NCBI GenBank assembly: GCA_014764515.1 | Contig: JACXWD010000011.1 | Coordinates: forward strand, 20,620-77,384 | Direction: 5' to 3' | Source of the DNA: Candidatus Polarisedimenticola svalbardensis | GTDB taxonomy: Bacteria > Acidobacteriota > Polarisedimenticolia > Polarisedimenticolales > Polarisedimenticolaceae | DNA: 56,765 nucleotides | Shown: one piece after another, positions 1 to 7,294 of the stretch | Numbering within the stretch: position 1 is the first letter of the stretch | How the letters are laid out: the number at the start of each line of letters is the position of its first letter | Translations under genes and position numbers: made by a program | Notes under the pieces: generated by a model | Databases searched by the model: none | What the model was told of the DNA's origin: nothing | What the model saw: the letters and a program-made list of their open reading frames with translations, nothing else

Positions 1-510
1 CGGCTGAAGCAGGGCTCGAAGGAAAGAATCGCCGGACTGGTGGAACGGGAAGGGAAGATGGTCCGGCGCATGGACAACAAGCTGGCGTCGCTGGGCGATG
101 GCGAGAAGGTGATCCTATTGGGTCACGACCTCCATCTCAGCCGCAACAGCACCGGGATCACCATGGGAACCCTGCCGATGTGGCGCTCAATCGGAACCCA
201 CCTGGCGGAAGCGGACCCTGACGGTGTACTGGCGATCTGGATGCTCTATGACCACGGCCGCCACGGCAACGTCCACCTGGACGACCCGGTGCAGCCGGTC
301 CGGAGCAGCCCGGACTCGGTGGAGTGTTTGCTTTCGAAGGTCGGCGACGAGTTCATCCTGCCGCTGAACAGCGGTGACCCCCGGGAGGAGTGGCTGCACC
401 GGGAGCGGCCGTTCATGACCCACCAGGGAGTGCGCGGGAACCTGCCGAAGCACGCCGATGTGATCTATTTCGTACGCCAGGTGACCGAACCGATCGCTTC
501 GCAGCCATAG
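1..510 (+). CDS. Erythromycin esterase-like protein, C-terminal fragment
   Basis: The reading frame is open from the first base, so the gene is cut by the window edge and only about 169 C-terminal residues are seen. The pattern GEKVILLGHDLHLSR followed by a MGTLPMWRSIG segment, a DSVECLL stretch, an FILPLN strand, a WL..RPF turn and a final FVRQVTEP matches the C-terminal half of the erythromycin esterase (EreA/Succinoglycan_biosynthesis-EreB-like) fold, where the GH..H segment carries a conserved active-site histidine. Family members hydrolyse macrolide lactones in a few cases, but most chromosomal homologues have unknown substrates, so antibiotic resistance should not be inferred. It ends 114 bases before the next gene, on the same strand. 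Confidence 0.62.
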   Translation, partial: RLKQGSKERIAGLVEREGKMVRRMDNKLASLGDGEKVILLGHDLHLSRNSTGITMGTLPMWRSIGTHLAEADPDGVLAIWMLYDHGRHGNVHLDDPVQPVRSSPDSVECLLSKVGDEFILPLNSGDPREEWLHRERPFMTHQGVRGNLPKHADVIYFVRQVTEPIASQP

Positions 511-624
511 CGAACAGTTCTGCGCACCAGAGCCGAAAAAACCCGTCGATTCCACGGCAGGTCGATGGCAGCCGTTTTGCACTCATCCTCCCCAGCGGCA
601 TCCCCGCCGCAGGAGGAGGAGGCG

Positions 625-1473
625 ATGAAAACCAGAGCGATCCTGATGCTTTCAGTAATTCTTCTTGCCGTCGTCACGCTGGGCTGTGCCACCCGGCAGA
701 AGAGCATCAGCAGCAATGCATTCGAGTACCTGTACCCCGAAGGCAGTGACGGCACGCCGGAGAATACGGTTTCACTGGAGCTGCCGCTGCGGGTCGGTGT
801 AGCCTTTGCTCCCGGGACCGACTACCAGAGCACCCTCACCGCTGCCCATCAGAGCGATCTGCTGGAACGGATCGCAGGTTCATTCAGGGACCGGGAGATG
901 GTGGAGCGGATCGAAGTGGTCCCTGGCCATTATCTGACCCGTGGTGGCGGGTTCGAGGAAATGAACCGGATCAAGACCGCCCTCGGCCTGGACCTGATCG
1001 TGCTGGTTTCCTACGACCAGCATCAGTTCACCGATCCCGGCCTCAGCTCGTTCACCTACTTGACGGTGGTAGGCGCCTACATCGTCAAAGGGAGCAAACA
1101 GGATACGGCAACCATGGTGGATGCAGCCGTTTTCGACATCGAATCAAAAGCGCTCCTGTTCCGTGCCGCAGGCGAGAGCAACGTCAAGAACCGCTCCACC
1201 GGTATGGGGGAGGACAAGGCCTGGAGGAAGGCGAGCGGTGAGGGCTTTGACGAGGCAACCGTGGCCCTGGTGGCCAATCTGGACGAAGCTCTGGAACAGT
1301 TCACGGTGCAGGCCGCCAGCGGTACGGTCCGGGGAAAGGGTACTCCGAAGCTGAGCGTAACCGCATCACCCGGGTACCAGGGCAGCCTCGGTGGGGGTGC
1401 TGCAGGCTGGGCCGAAATTGCAGCCCTGGCGACCCTGCTGGCCGGCGGCATGATCCTGAGACGAGTGACTTGA
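625..1473 (+). CDS. Rhombosortase-target (GlyGly-CTERM) lipoprotein
   Basis: 282 residues. The ATG at 625 is chosen because an AGGAGGAGG Shine-Dalgarno lies six bases upstream and it opens a lipoprotein signal (MKTRAILMLSVILLAVVTLGC, cut before Cys21). An in-frame ATG at 565 would bury the signal peptide. The C-terminus is a tripartite sorting signal: a glycine-rich LGGGAAG, a hydrophobic helix (AEIAALATLLAGGMIL) and a basic RR end. This is the GlyGly-CTERM arrangement recognised by the rhomboid-like protease rhombosortase. The combination of N-terminal lipid anchor and GlyGly-CTERM tail is that of the rhombotarget lipoprotein family (TIGR04179 type). No rhombosortase gene is in the window. 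The function of the 230-residue middle domain is unknown. Confidence 0.68.
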   Translation: MKTRAILMLSVILLAVVTLGCATRQKSISSNAFEYLYPEGSDGTPENTVSLELPLRVGVAFAPGTDYQSTLTAAHQSDLLERIAGSFRDREMVERIEVVPGHYLTRGGGFEEMNRIKTALGLDLIVLVSYDQHQFTDPGLSSFTYLTVVGAYIVKGSKQDTATMVDAAVFDIESKALLFRAAGESNVKNRSTGMGEDKAWRKASGEGFDEATVALVANLDEALEQFTVQAASGTVRGKGTPKLSVTASPGYQGSLGGGAAGWAEIAALATLLAGGMILRRVT

Positions 1474-1508
1474 GCTCGGAACCCGAGGCTGCCGGGGAGC
1501 TGAAACGA

Positions 1509-1538
1509 AAAGGGTCGAGGTGTTTACCTCGGCCCTTT
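1509..1538 (-). terminator. Rho-independent terminator of the tRNA-Val/tRNA-Asp transcript
   Basis: A 12-bp stem (1509-1520 with 1527-1538, one G:U pair) closes a six-base loop. Read on the minus strand it is followed by TTTTCGTTT, the T-rich tail expected for leftward transcription. It starts 13 bases past the 3' end of tRNA-Asp. On the plus strand no T tract follows, so it serves the tRNAs better than the lipoprotein gene. Confidence 0.8.
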
Positions 1539-1551
1539 GAGTGAAACAAGT

Positions 1552-1628
1552 TGGCGGAGCCGACGGGACTTGAACCCGCGATCTTCGGAGTGACAGTCCG
1601 ATATGTTAACCAACTACACCACGGCTCC
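1552..1628 (-). tRNA. tRNA-Asp (anticodon GTC)
   Basis: 77 bases including an encoded CCA end. Reverse complement begins GGAGCCG and ends CGGCTCC-G-CCA (7-bp acceptor). The anticodon stem TCGGA/TCCGA encloses the loop CTGTCAC, giving anticodon GTC. The T arm reads CGGG-TTCAAGT-CCCG. It is the second gene of a two-tRNA transcript, 69 bases after tRNA-Val. Confidence 0.97.
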
Positions 1629-1697
1629 GTACGCCCTAATGTATTGCAGCGACTGTGTCTCTGCAATATGCAGCTTCGAGCCAGCTGCTTCATCTCA

Positions 1698-1773
1698 TGG
1701 TGGGCGGTACCGGACTCGAACCAGTGACAGCCTGCGTGTAAAGCAGGTGCTCTACCAGCTGAGCTAACCGCCC
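1698..1773 (-). tRNA. tRNA-Val (anticodon TAC)
   Basis: 76 bases including encoded CCA. The acceptor GGGCGGT pairs with ACCGCCC. The D arm is GCTCAGCTGGTAGAGC. The anticodon stem CCTGC/GCAGG holds the loop TTTACAC, anticodon TAC. The T arm contains GGTTCGAGTCC. It is the first gene of the Val-Asp transcript and lies 16 bases downstream of a strong promoter -10 box. Confidence 0.97.
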
Positions 1774-1789
1774 CTAAAATGAAGGACGG

Positions 1790-1818
1790 ATAATACGGTA
1801 GGATCCGGGTGCAGTCAA
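1790..1818 (-). promoter_or_regulatory. Sigma-70 type promoter for the tRNA-Val/tRNA-Asp operon
   Basis: On the minus strand TTGACT (1818-1813) is separated by exactly 17 bases from TATTAT (1795-1790). Both boxes match the sigma-70 consensus at five of six positions. The predicted start falls a few bases before tRNA-Val, as expected for a tRNA promoter with a short 5' leader. Confidence 0.82.
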
Positions 1819-1852
1819 GGAAACGGTGGGTGCCCCTGAGTCTGGCCCGGAT

Positions 1853-1858
1853 TATAAT
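1853..1858 (+). promoter_or_regulatory. Candidate -10 box for the secreted beta-sandwich gene at 1920
   Basis: A perfect TATAAT lies 62 bases upstream of the ATG at 1920, in the short region divergent from the tRNA promoter. No good -35 box is present at 16-18 bases (GTGCCC at 17), so the call rests on the -10 alone. Confidence 0.4.
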
Positions 1859-1919
1859 TCTCCGAGGCCGGGAATGGACCGGAATTCCAGGTTGTTCAAG
1901 GGGAACAGGGAGAATATCA

Positions 1920-2633
1920 ATGGATTTCCGAAGAATGCTGATCTTCCCGGTCCTGGCGATGATCCTGGCCCTGCCTGTAGCAGGTGGGAACAACGGGACC
2001 AGCCTCAAGGGGAGCGCCAGCCTGGACCGCAATCGGCCGGTGGTGGGAGCGAGTGTACGGATCAGCCCTGAAAACGACCGTTCCCGATACCTTTTGACGT
2101 CCACCGACGGTCAGGGGCTCCTGGAGACCATGGACCTCCCTGACGGTGATTACCAGGTCAGCTTCACCAAGGAAGGTCTGACCCCGGTGATGAAATCGGC
2201 GGTCAATGTCCGTTTCCCGTTCCGACCCGTTGTGGAGGTAAAAATGACCCCGGGACCGGATTCGGAGCCGGCGCCTGCAGCGGTGGACTCCGAGGACCTG
2301 CTGGATCTGACCGGCCGGGTCCTTACCCGCGAAGGCGATCCGGTAGCCGATGTGACGGTCCGCCTCGTCCGGCTGGACGGCGGAGGTGATCCGTTGAAAA
2401 TCCGCAGCGCTGAAGACGGCACATTGACCGGCTCGGAACTGGCCCCCGGGAGCTGGGCGGTGGAAGTCCGGGCAGCAGGGTTCCTGTCCATCCGATCGGT
2501 CCTGGATCTGGAGGGTCCGGTCCTGCTGGTCGCCCTGCTGATCCCCCAGCCGGCCTCTTATCTGGCTCCGGCGATGGACCTGCTCCCGGACGAGCAGCCG
2601 GTGCCGCCGGCAGGCGCTACTCCGCTGCCTTGA
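1920..2633 (+). CDS. Secreted protein with two carboxypeptidase-regulatory-like beta-sandwich domains
   Basis: 237 residues. The ATG at 1920 follows AGGGAGA and opens a signal peptide (MDFRRMLIFPVLAMILALPVAG); the longer open frame from 1809 has no signal peptide at its start. After the signal come two repeats of the same fold. The first, about residues 28-112, has PVVGASVRISPE followed by TDGQGLLETMDLPDGDYQVSF. The second, about 128-215, has PVADVTVRLVRL followed by EDGTLTGSELAPGSWAVEV. These are CarboxypepD_reg-like (transthyretin-like) modules common in secreted and TonB-linked proteins. They usually act as structural or binding modules, so no enzymatic role is claimed. The 3' end overlaps the convergent VWA gene by 17 bases. 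Confidence 0.72.
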   Translation: MDFRRMLIFPVLAMILALPVAGGNNGTSLKGSASLDRNRPVVGASVRISPENDRSRYLLTSTDGQGLLETMDLPDGDYQVSFTKEGLTPVMKSAVNVRFPFRPVVEVKMTPGPDSEPAPAAVDSEDLLDLTGRVLTREGDPVADVTVRLVRLDGGGDPLKIRSAEDGTLTGSELAPGSWAVEVRAAGFLSIRSVLDLEGPVLLVALLIPQPASYLAPAMDLLPDEQPVPPAGATPLP

Positions 2634-3789
2634 CCGCGAAGAATCCCCGCCTGGCCCGGACCTTGTGTTCCGGTACATCGGATTGCACCTTGAGCTTGAC
2701 CCAATGTCCATCCCACTCGGTCACCGAGGTGGAGTAGGTCAGGTAATACTGGGCCCGGAGCTCCTCGGCGATGCGTTGGTACACATCCCCAAGATCCGCC
2801 GCCTTCCCTACAACGAACAGTTTGCCGCCGGTCACTTCGGTGAATTCCTTCAGCACGTTGCGATCCAGGGTGCTGTTGGAGCCGGCCGAAAGGCCGATGG
2901 CGAAGATCATGATGTTGTTCGCCTTGGCTTCTTCCAGGACCCGCTTGTATCCGAACTGGCTGGCGGTGTCGGCGCCGTCGGACAGCAGGATGATCGCTTT
3001 GCGGCCTTGCACTCCCCGCAACTTGCGGTAAGCGGCGTGGAAGGCGTCGTACAGGGCGGTGCCGCCGATCGCCTCGGTGCTGGTGACCGCCTCCTGCAGG
3101 GCGTCATGGTCCGAAGTCAGCTCCTGAATCAGGAACACCCGCTCGTCGAAGTCGATGACCAGGGCCTTGTCTTCCGGGCGCAGGGTTTTTACGAACGACT
3201 CTGCGGCTGTATGGACTTCTTCCATGGACTCCTGGGCCGACCCGGAGGTGTCCAGGAGGATCGCCATATTGATCGGCCGGTCCTCCAGGTAGAAGTCGAT
3301 GATTTTCTGCTCCTGTCCGGCTTCCTCGACCTTGAAATCCGCCTTGTCCAGATCGGTGATCAAGGCATCTTTCTTGCCGGTGACGGTAACCCACAGGATC
3401 ACCCGGTTGACTTCCTCGAATGCGCTGAAACGCATCCTGCGGGTGATCACCGCATCGCTCACCGTAGGGCCTTCCTTGTGGTAGGCCACGGCCCGAATGA
3501 TCCAGCTTTTGGAATCACTGCCGAAATCGTGGGTGCATTCCCACGGCGGCTCCCGATCGATGAACACCACCCGGTCACCGACCATGAACTCGACCCGGTC
3601 GAGCATCTCCGGCTCGTCCAGTTTGACGTCCGCAACGATCCGAACTCTCCCGAACGCCACTTCCTGGTCCACCGGATCGGTGATGGTGATGGAGAACCCC
3701 CGGCGCTGTTCGGCGTCCTGGGACCAGGCCGGAACGGAAGCGGACAACAACATCAGCAGGATCGCACCTGCCGGCCCGTACGCCCTCAT
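2617..3789 (-). CDS. Secreted VWA-domain protein (acidobacterial VWFA-related type)
   Basis: 390 residues with an N-terminal signal peptide (cleavage near AWS-Q at residue 23). Residues 35-120 form an Ig-like beta-sandwich. The von Willebrand A domain spans roughly 173-360, with the metal-site motif DTSGS at 180-184 and a later LLSDGADT loop. The architecture resembles the VWFA-related domain proteins expanded in Acidobacteriota (TIGR03436 type), which are exported and probably bind other envelope or secreted proteins in a metal-dependent way. The start ATG overlaps the stop of the upstream TPR gene by four bases (ATGA), implying translational coupling, so the pair likely acts together in the periplasm. 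Confidence 0.85.
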   Translation of the reverse strand: MRAYGPAGAILLMLLSASVPAWSQDAEQRRGFSITITDPVDQEVAFGRVRIVADVKLDEPEMLDRVEFMVGDRVVFIDREPPWECTHDFGSDSKSWIIRAVAYHKEGPTVSDAVITRRMRFSAFEEVNRVILWVTVTGKKDALITDLDKADFKVEEAGQEQKIIDFYLEDRPINMAILLDTSGSAQESMEEVHTAAESFVKTLRPEDKALVIDFDERVFLIQELTSDHDALQEAVTSTEAIGGTALYDAFHAAYRKLRGVQGRKAIILLSDGADTASQFGYKRVLEEAKANNIMIFAIGLSAGSNSTLDRNVLKEFTEVTGGKLFVVGKAADLGDVYQRIAEELRAQYYLTYSTSVTEWDGHWVKLKVQSDVPEHKVRARRGFFAVKAAE

Positions 3790-5261
3790 GATCCTTCCTC
3801 CCCGGTCAACTGTTGAAGGATGCGGCGGACCTGTTCCGACGCCGTGTGCTTCCCGCCGGCCTGCAGGAACCGGCGGAACGCGGAGACCGCCTCTTTATCC
3901 TCCCGGAGGCGGACCAGTGCATTGCCCAGGTACAGCCAGGCATCGGAGTTGCCCTCGTCCAGTTCCAGGACCCGGCGGTAGGCGGCGGCGGCCTCCCGGT
4001 CCCGGCCCAGGTTGGCAAGGGCGATGCCCTGGTTGAGCAGCAGGCCGGTATCGTCGTTCAGGCCGGGAAGGGCGCCGTACAGCTCCACGGCCCGGGAGTA
4101 TTCGCCACCCATCAGCAGGTAGTATCCCAGGACGGCCTGGTCGGCCTGGGGCCCTGCCAGCCGCAGATAGTGCGCAGCCTTGTTCCACTCCTTGCGGGAT
4201 GCGTGGATGCCGGCCAGGGAGATGAGCTCGCTGCCTGCAGCTTCGTTCCCCGCCACCGCGGCGTTGAGGTTGGTGTACAGCTCCGCTTCGGCCTTGAGGG
4301 CCTCCCGGTAAGCCTCCAGCTCTTCACGCCCGGCAGGTCTGAGACGGGCGTCGGCAAGGGCCTGGTCCACCCGCAGGGCCGCCTCCGGATAACGTCCCTG
4401 GCGGCGCAGGAGCTCGGCCAGCCCGTGGTGGGCTGATGCCAGGTCCGGGTCCAGTTCCAGGGCCCGGCCGAACGATTCCTCGGCCCGGTGGGTCAGCCCC
4501 AGTTCCATCTGGATCATGCCCAGTGATGTCGGGTGTTCCGGTCGGCCCGGAGCCAGTTCGATCGCCTTCTCGATGGTGGCCACCGCTTCGTTGTACATCC
4601 GCAGATGGGTGTAGCCGCGGGCCAGCCGGTTCAGTCCGGGGGCGTAATCGGGCCGCACTGCAACCGCCTCCGACAACAGCCTGACCGCATCCTGGTAGCG
4701 GCCGATCCTGAGGTACAGATCGCCCAGGTGGGTGTAGGCCGGAGCATACCCCCGGTTGCTGGCGATGGCCCTCTGGTAGAACTCCTCCGCTTTGTCGGTC
4801 TGGGCCTTGGCTTCGTATCCTCTGGCGATACCGTCCAGGGCGTTGGGGAATTCCGACCGGATCTTGAGTGCCCGGTAATAGGCGGCCACCGCCTCATCGG
4901 TCTCGCCCATCTTCAGGTAGGCGTCACCGTAGGCGACCAGGGAGGTCAGGTGGTTGGGGTCCAGGTCCAGGGCGATCTCAAGGGCGTCCAGCGCCTCCGG
5001 ATACTGCCGGGTTCCGATAAGTGCCAGGCCCAGGAAGTGATAGGCACGAAATGAGTTCAGCGCCATGGCCGAGGAGCGCCGCAGCTTTTCCACCGCTTCG
5101 GCATACCGGCCCCGGTTGTAGTCCGTAACCCCCTCGTTCAACAGACGGAACGACTCCACCCGGATCTCCCCCGCGTTGCCGGCTATCAGCGGAGAGGCAG
5201 GAAAGGCCAGGGCGGCCGCAAGGACGGTCAGGAAGGTGGCGTGTGCTGCAAGTCGCTTCAT
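3786..5261 (-). CDS. Periplasmic TPR-repeat protein
   Basis: 491 residues. A signal peptide (MKRLAAHATFLTVLAAALAFPAS) is followed by about ten tetratricopeptide repeats with the usual A..YLG / Y..A / ALELDP spacing, seen as FRAYHFLGLAL, EALDALEIALDLDP and AVRLLSEAVAVRPD. TPR arrays are protein-binding scaffolds, so a partner-binding role is expected and no enzyme activity is seen. It is co-transcribed with the VWA protein through a four-base overlap, a TPR/VWA pairing that recalls BatA-BatE-like modules, although the MoxR ATPase and other Bat genes are absent here. No clear Shine-Dalgarno precedes the ATG. TAAACT lies eight bases upstream on the coding strand, so a leaderless start is possible but weakly supported. 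Confidence 0.82.
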   Translation of the reverse strand: MKRLAAHATFLTVLAAALAFPASPLIAGNAGEIRVESFRLLNEGVTDYNRGRYAEAVEKLRRSSAMALNSFRAYHFLGLALIGTRQYPEALDALEIALDLDPNHLTSLVAYGDAYLKMGETDEAVAAYYRALKIRSEFPNALDGIARGYEAKAQTDKAEEFYQRAIASNRGYAPAYTHLGDLYLRIGRYQDAVRLLSEAVAVRPDYAPGLNRLARGYTHLRMYNEAVATIEKAIELAPGRPEHPTSLGMIQMELGLTHRAEESFGRALELDPDLASAHHGLAELLRRQGRYPEAALRVDQALADARLRPAGREELEAYREALKAEAELYTNLNAAVAGNEAAGSELISLAGIHASRKEWNKAAHYLRLAGPQADQAVLGYYLLMGGEYSRAVELYGALPGLNDDTGLLLNQGIALANLGRDREAAAAYRRVLELDEGNSDAWLYLGNALVRLREDKEAVSAFRRFLQAGGKHTASEQVRRILQQLTGEEGS

Positions 5262-5300
5262 GGCAGAATAGTTTACTCGTCATTTGCCCTGCAGGCGAAA

Positions 5301-5318
5301 ATGGGGACATGTCCCCAT
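5301..5318. repeat. 18-bp perfect palindrome between divergent genes
   Basis: ATGGGGACATGTCCCCAT is perfectly self-complementary and sits in the 101-bp region between the TPR gene (minus) and the transporter (plus). It could be a dimeric repressor operator for either gene, or a REP-like palindrome. GGGGACA/TGTCCCC cores of this kind often occur near IS200-like REP-associated transposases, though none is in this window. Confidence 0.7.
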
Positions 5319-5362
5319 ATTTAACAGGGGTAGTGGCTTGCGCATTCCCGGAGGGAGGCAGG

Positions 5363-6067
5363 ATGCTCGACGGCTTTTCATGGACCATGATCCTGGCGGC
5401 AGCCGGAATCGCCGTCCTGCATACCGCCCTGGGTCCCGACCACACCCTGCCGTTCATCATGTTGGCCAAGGCACGGCGATGGTCGAGGCGAAAAACCATT
5501 ACCGTGACCCTTTTGTGTGGCGTCGGCCACGTCGGTTCCTCACTCCTGCTGGGCAGCCTGGGTCTGGCTATCGGGTTCGGCGTCGGCCAGTTCGAGATCT
5601 TTGAAGGGTTCAGGGGCAGTCTGGCGGCATGGCTCATGGTGGTGTTCGGCTTCGCCTACGCACTGTGGGGCCTGCGCCTTGCGTTGAGACGCCGGGCCGG
5701 TATCGTCCCCCATGACCACGACGGCAAGGTTCACATCCACACCGGCGGGCGGCATCACCACCACCACATGGGAAATGACCTTTCGACAACCACGTTCTGG
5801 ATGCTGTTCACCGTGTTCGTGCTGGGGCCGTGCGAACCGCTGATTCCGTTCTTCATGGTCCCTGCCAGCCGGGGTGACTGGGGGCTGGCCCTGGTAACCG
5901 GCGCCGCATTCGGAATCGCCACCCTGGCAACCATGGTCGCACTGGTTGTTCTGGGACAGGCAGGGATCGAGAGGCTACCGCTGGCCGCACTGGAACGGTG
6001 GGCCCACGCCCTGGCGGGGATGGTGATCGCTTCCTCCGGCCTGGCGGTGATCCTGCTCGGGCTCTAG
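5363..6067 (+). CDS. NicO/UreH-like metal transporter with His-rich loop
   Basis: 234 residues. The ATG at 5363 is preceded by GGAGGGAGG. About six transmembrane segments are visible. The first carries HTALGPDH, fitting the H-x4-DH signature of the NicO nickel/cobalt transporter and UreH-like families. The central cytoplasmic loop is histidine-rich (HDHDGKVHIH...HHHHH), as expected for transition-metal capture. A later FVLGPCEPLIPFF segment matches the second conserved helix. The likely role is Ni or Co movement across the inner membrane; direction cannot be told, since the family holds both importers and RcnA-like exporters. No urease or hydrogenase genes are near. The 3' end overlaps the convergent DUF429 gene by four bases. 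Confidence 0.78.
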   Translation: MLDGFSWTMILAAAGIAVLHTALGPDHTLPFIMLAKARRWSRRKTITVTLLCGVGHVGSSLLLGSLGLAIGFGVGQFEIFEGFRGSLAAWLMVVFGFAYALWGLRLALRRRAGIVPHDHDGKVHIHTGGRHHHHHMGNDLSTTTFWMLFTVFVLGPCEPLIPFFMVPASRGDWGLALVTGAAFGIATLATMVALVVLGQAGIERLPLAALERWAHALAGMVIASSGLAVILLGL

Positions 6068-7281
6068 GTCGCCTCGGTTTCGTAGGAGGCCCTCAAGACC
6101 CTGAAGCGGTAGATCTTGTTGTCCCGTGGGCGCATGAGTGCACGCCATGCAGCCGGGGAATGGAAGCGGAACGACAAGGCGGTATGGCGGCTTCGCTCCA
6201 GATTCAGGGAGCCGGCGTCCTCCTCAAGACTGACCGACAGCTCAACCAGGCCGTCGGTGGGAAGCACCGGACCTCCTACATGGCGGCAACGCTTCCACCA
6301 CAGCATTTCGTCCACGTTTTCGAATTCATAGCAGGGGATCTCCCGGAACACCGCCTGCATTTTCCGAGGCTTGCCCCGGACCGCCAACAGGTCGGGGGAG
6401 CGAACCTCGGCGATCTTCCGCAGGCTTTCCTCCAGGCTGGCCTGTGGAAACAGCTTGCCCCGCCGGCCTGAGGGCGCGGGCAGCAGCAACCTCCGCAAGT
6501 AATCGTCCGACGGCAGGATCGTGTAGCCGGTCTCCCGTTCGCCGACGAACACACAGGACTCCGGTGTTTCCAGATGACGCCGTGCTGTGCCGGCGATCAC
6601 TGAAGCGTCAAACAGCGAAGCGGCCAGGTCGGCGTCTTCGTCTCGTTCCACGGATGCCAGCGCTTCCAGAACCGGATTGAAGTCGTAGCCCCGGATCGGG
6701 GTGAGGGATCGGATCAGCAGATCCAGGGTGGATGCGATCTCCTCCCGGCCGGTTCGTCCGCGGATGTCGGTACGGCGGTACAGCGGCACCTTGTACGACC
6801 TGCAATACGGTTCCCGGTCGTCATCAGTGAGGCCTGCTCCGACCCGGGAGCCGATCCACAGCAATCCCTTGAGGGCGGGCCCCGGATGGATTTCGGCCAG
6901 CCCGGAGTTGTGGCTGTTGCGGTCGGGATAGGTCAGGCAGGCATGGCCTGCGCTGGCCAGGGCGCCCAGAAGTTGCTCACCGGTGATCCGCCGCTCCTCC
7001 GGACGCTGCCCAACCTGAATCCTGGAGCCGAACTTCTTCCTCAGAACGCCTTCGAACGGCCGTGACCGGGTTGGGCGGGCCGGAATCGCCACAGGAATAT
7101 TGACGCCCAGCAGGAAAGGGTTCCCGCCGGTAAGAGCGGCGATCTCCGCCACAAGGCCGGGAAGGGAGGAAGGTCGGCGGATCTCGGTGATGGTTCCGGA
7201 ATCATCGGTGGCAACCAGGGTCCACATAGGTGAACCTTTATCCGGTATCCCCTGTGCCAGATCGGCGCCGAACACGTTCAC
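6064..7281 (-). CDS. DUF429-like predicted RNase H-fold protein with C-terminal extension
   Basis: 405 residues from a GTG at 7281, chosen because AAAGGGG just after the glmM stop serves as its ribosome-binding site; the frame upstream lies inside glmM. Residues 1-270 show the DUF429 pattern: a first strand VFGADLA with the conserved Asp, a strand LLGVNIPVAIP, EIHPGPAL, a YKVPLYRR segment and an Asp-rich helix DADLAASLFDASVIAGTA followed by GYTILPSDD. DUF429 proteins are predicted nucleases. Here the usual IDxP motif reads VNIP (Asp replaced by Asn), so activity is uncertain. The last ~130 residues form an extra domain I do not recognise. It is the last gene of the ftsH-to-glmM operon, 13 bases after glmM. 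Confidence 0.62.
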   Translation of the reverse strand: MNVFGADLAQGIPDKGSPMWTLVATDDSGTITEIRRPSSLPGLVAEIAALTGGNPFLLGVNIPVAIPARPTRSRPFEGVLRKKFGSRIQVGQRPEERRITGEQLLGALASAGHACLTYPDRNSHNSGLAEIHPGPALKGLLWIGSRVGAGLTDDDREPYCRSYKVPLYRRTDIRGRTGREEIASTLDLLIRSLTPIRGYDFNPVLEALASVERDEDADLAASLFDASVIAGTARRHLETPESCVFVGERETGYTILPSDDYLRRLLLPAPSGRRGKLFPQASLEESLRKIAEVRSPDLLAVRGKPRKMQAVFREIPCYEFENVDEMLWWKRCRHVGGPVLPTDGLVELSVSLEEDAGSLNLERSRHTALSFRFHSPAAWRALMRPRDNKIYRFRVLRASYETEAT

Positions 7282-7294
7282 GGCGGCACCCCTT

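Noticed and set aside
5301-5318. Palindrome as the end of an insertion sequence
   Set aside because: No second copy, no target duplication and no transposase are present in the window.
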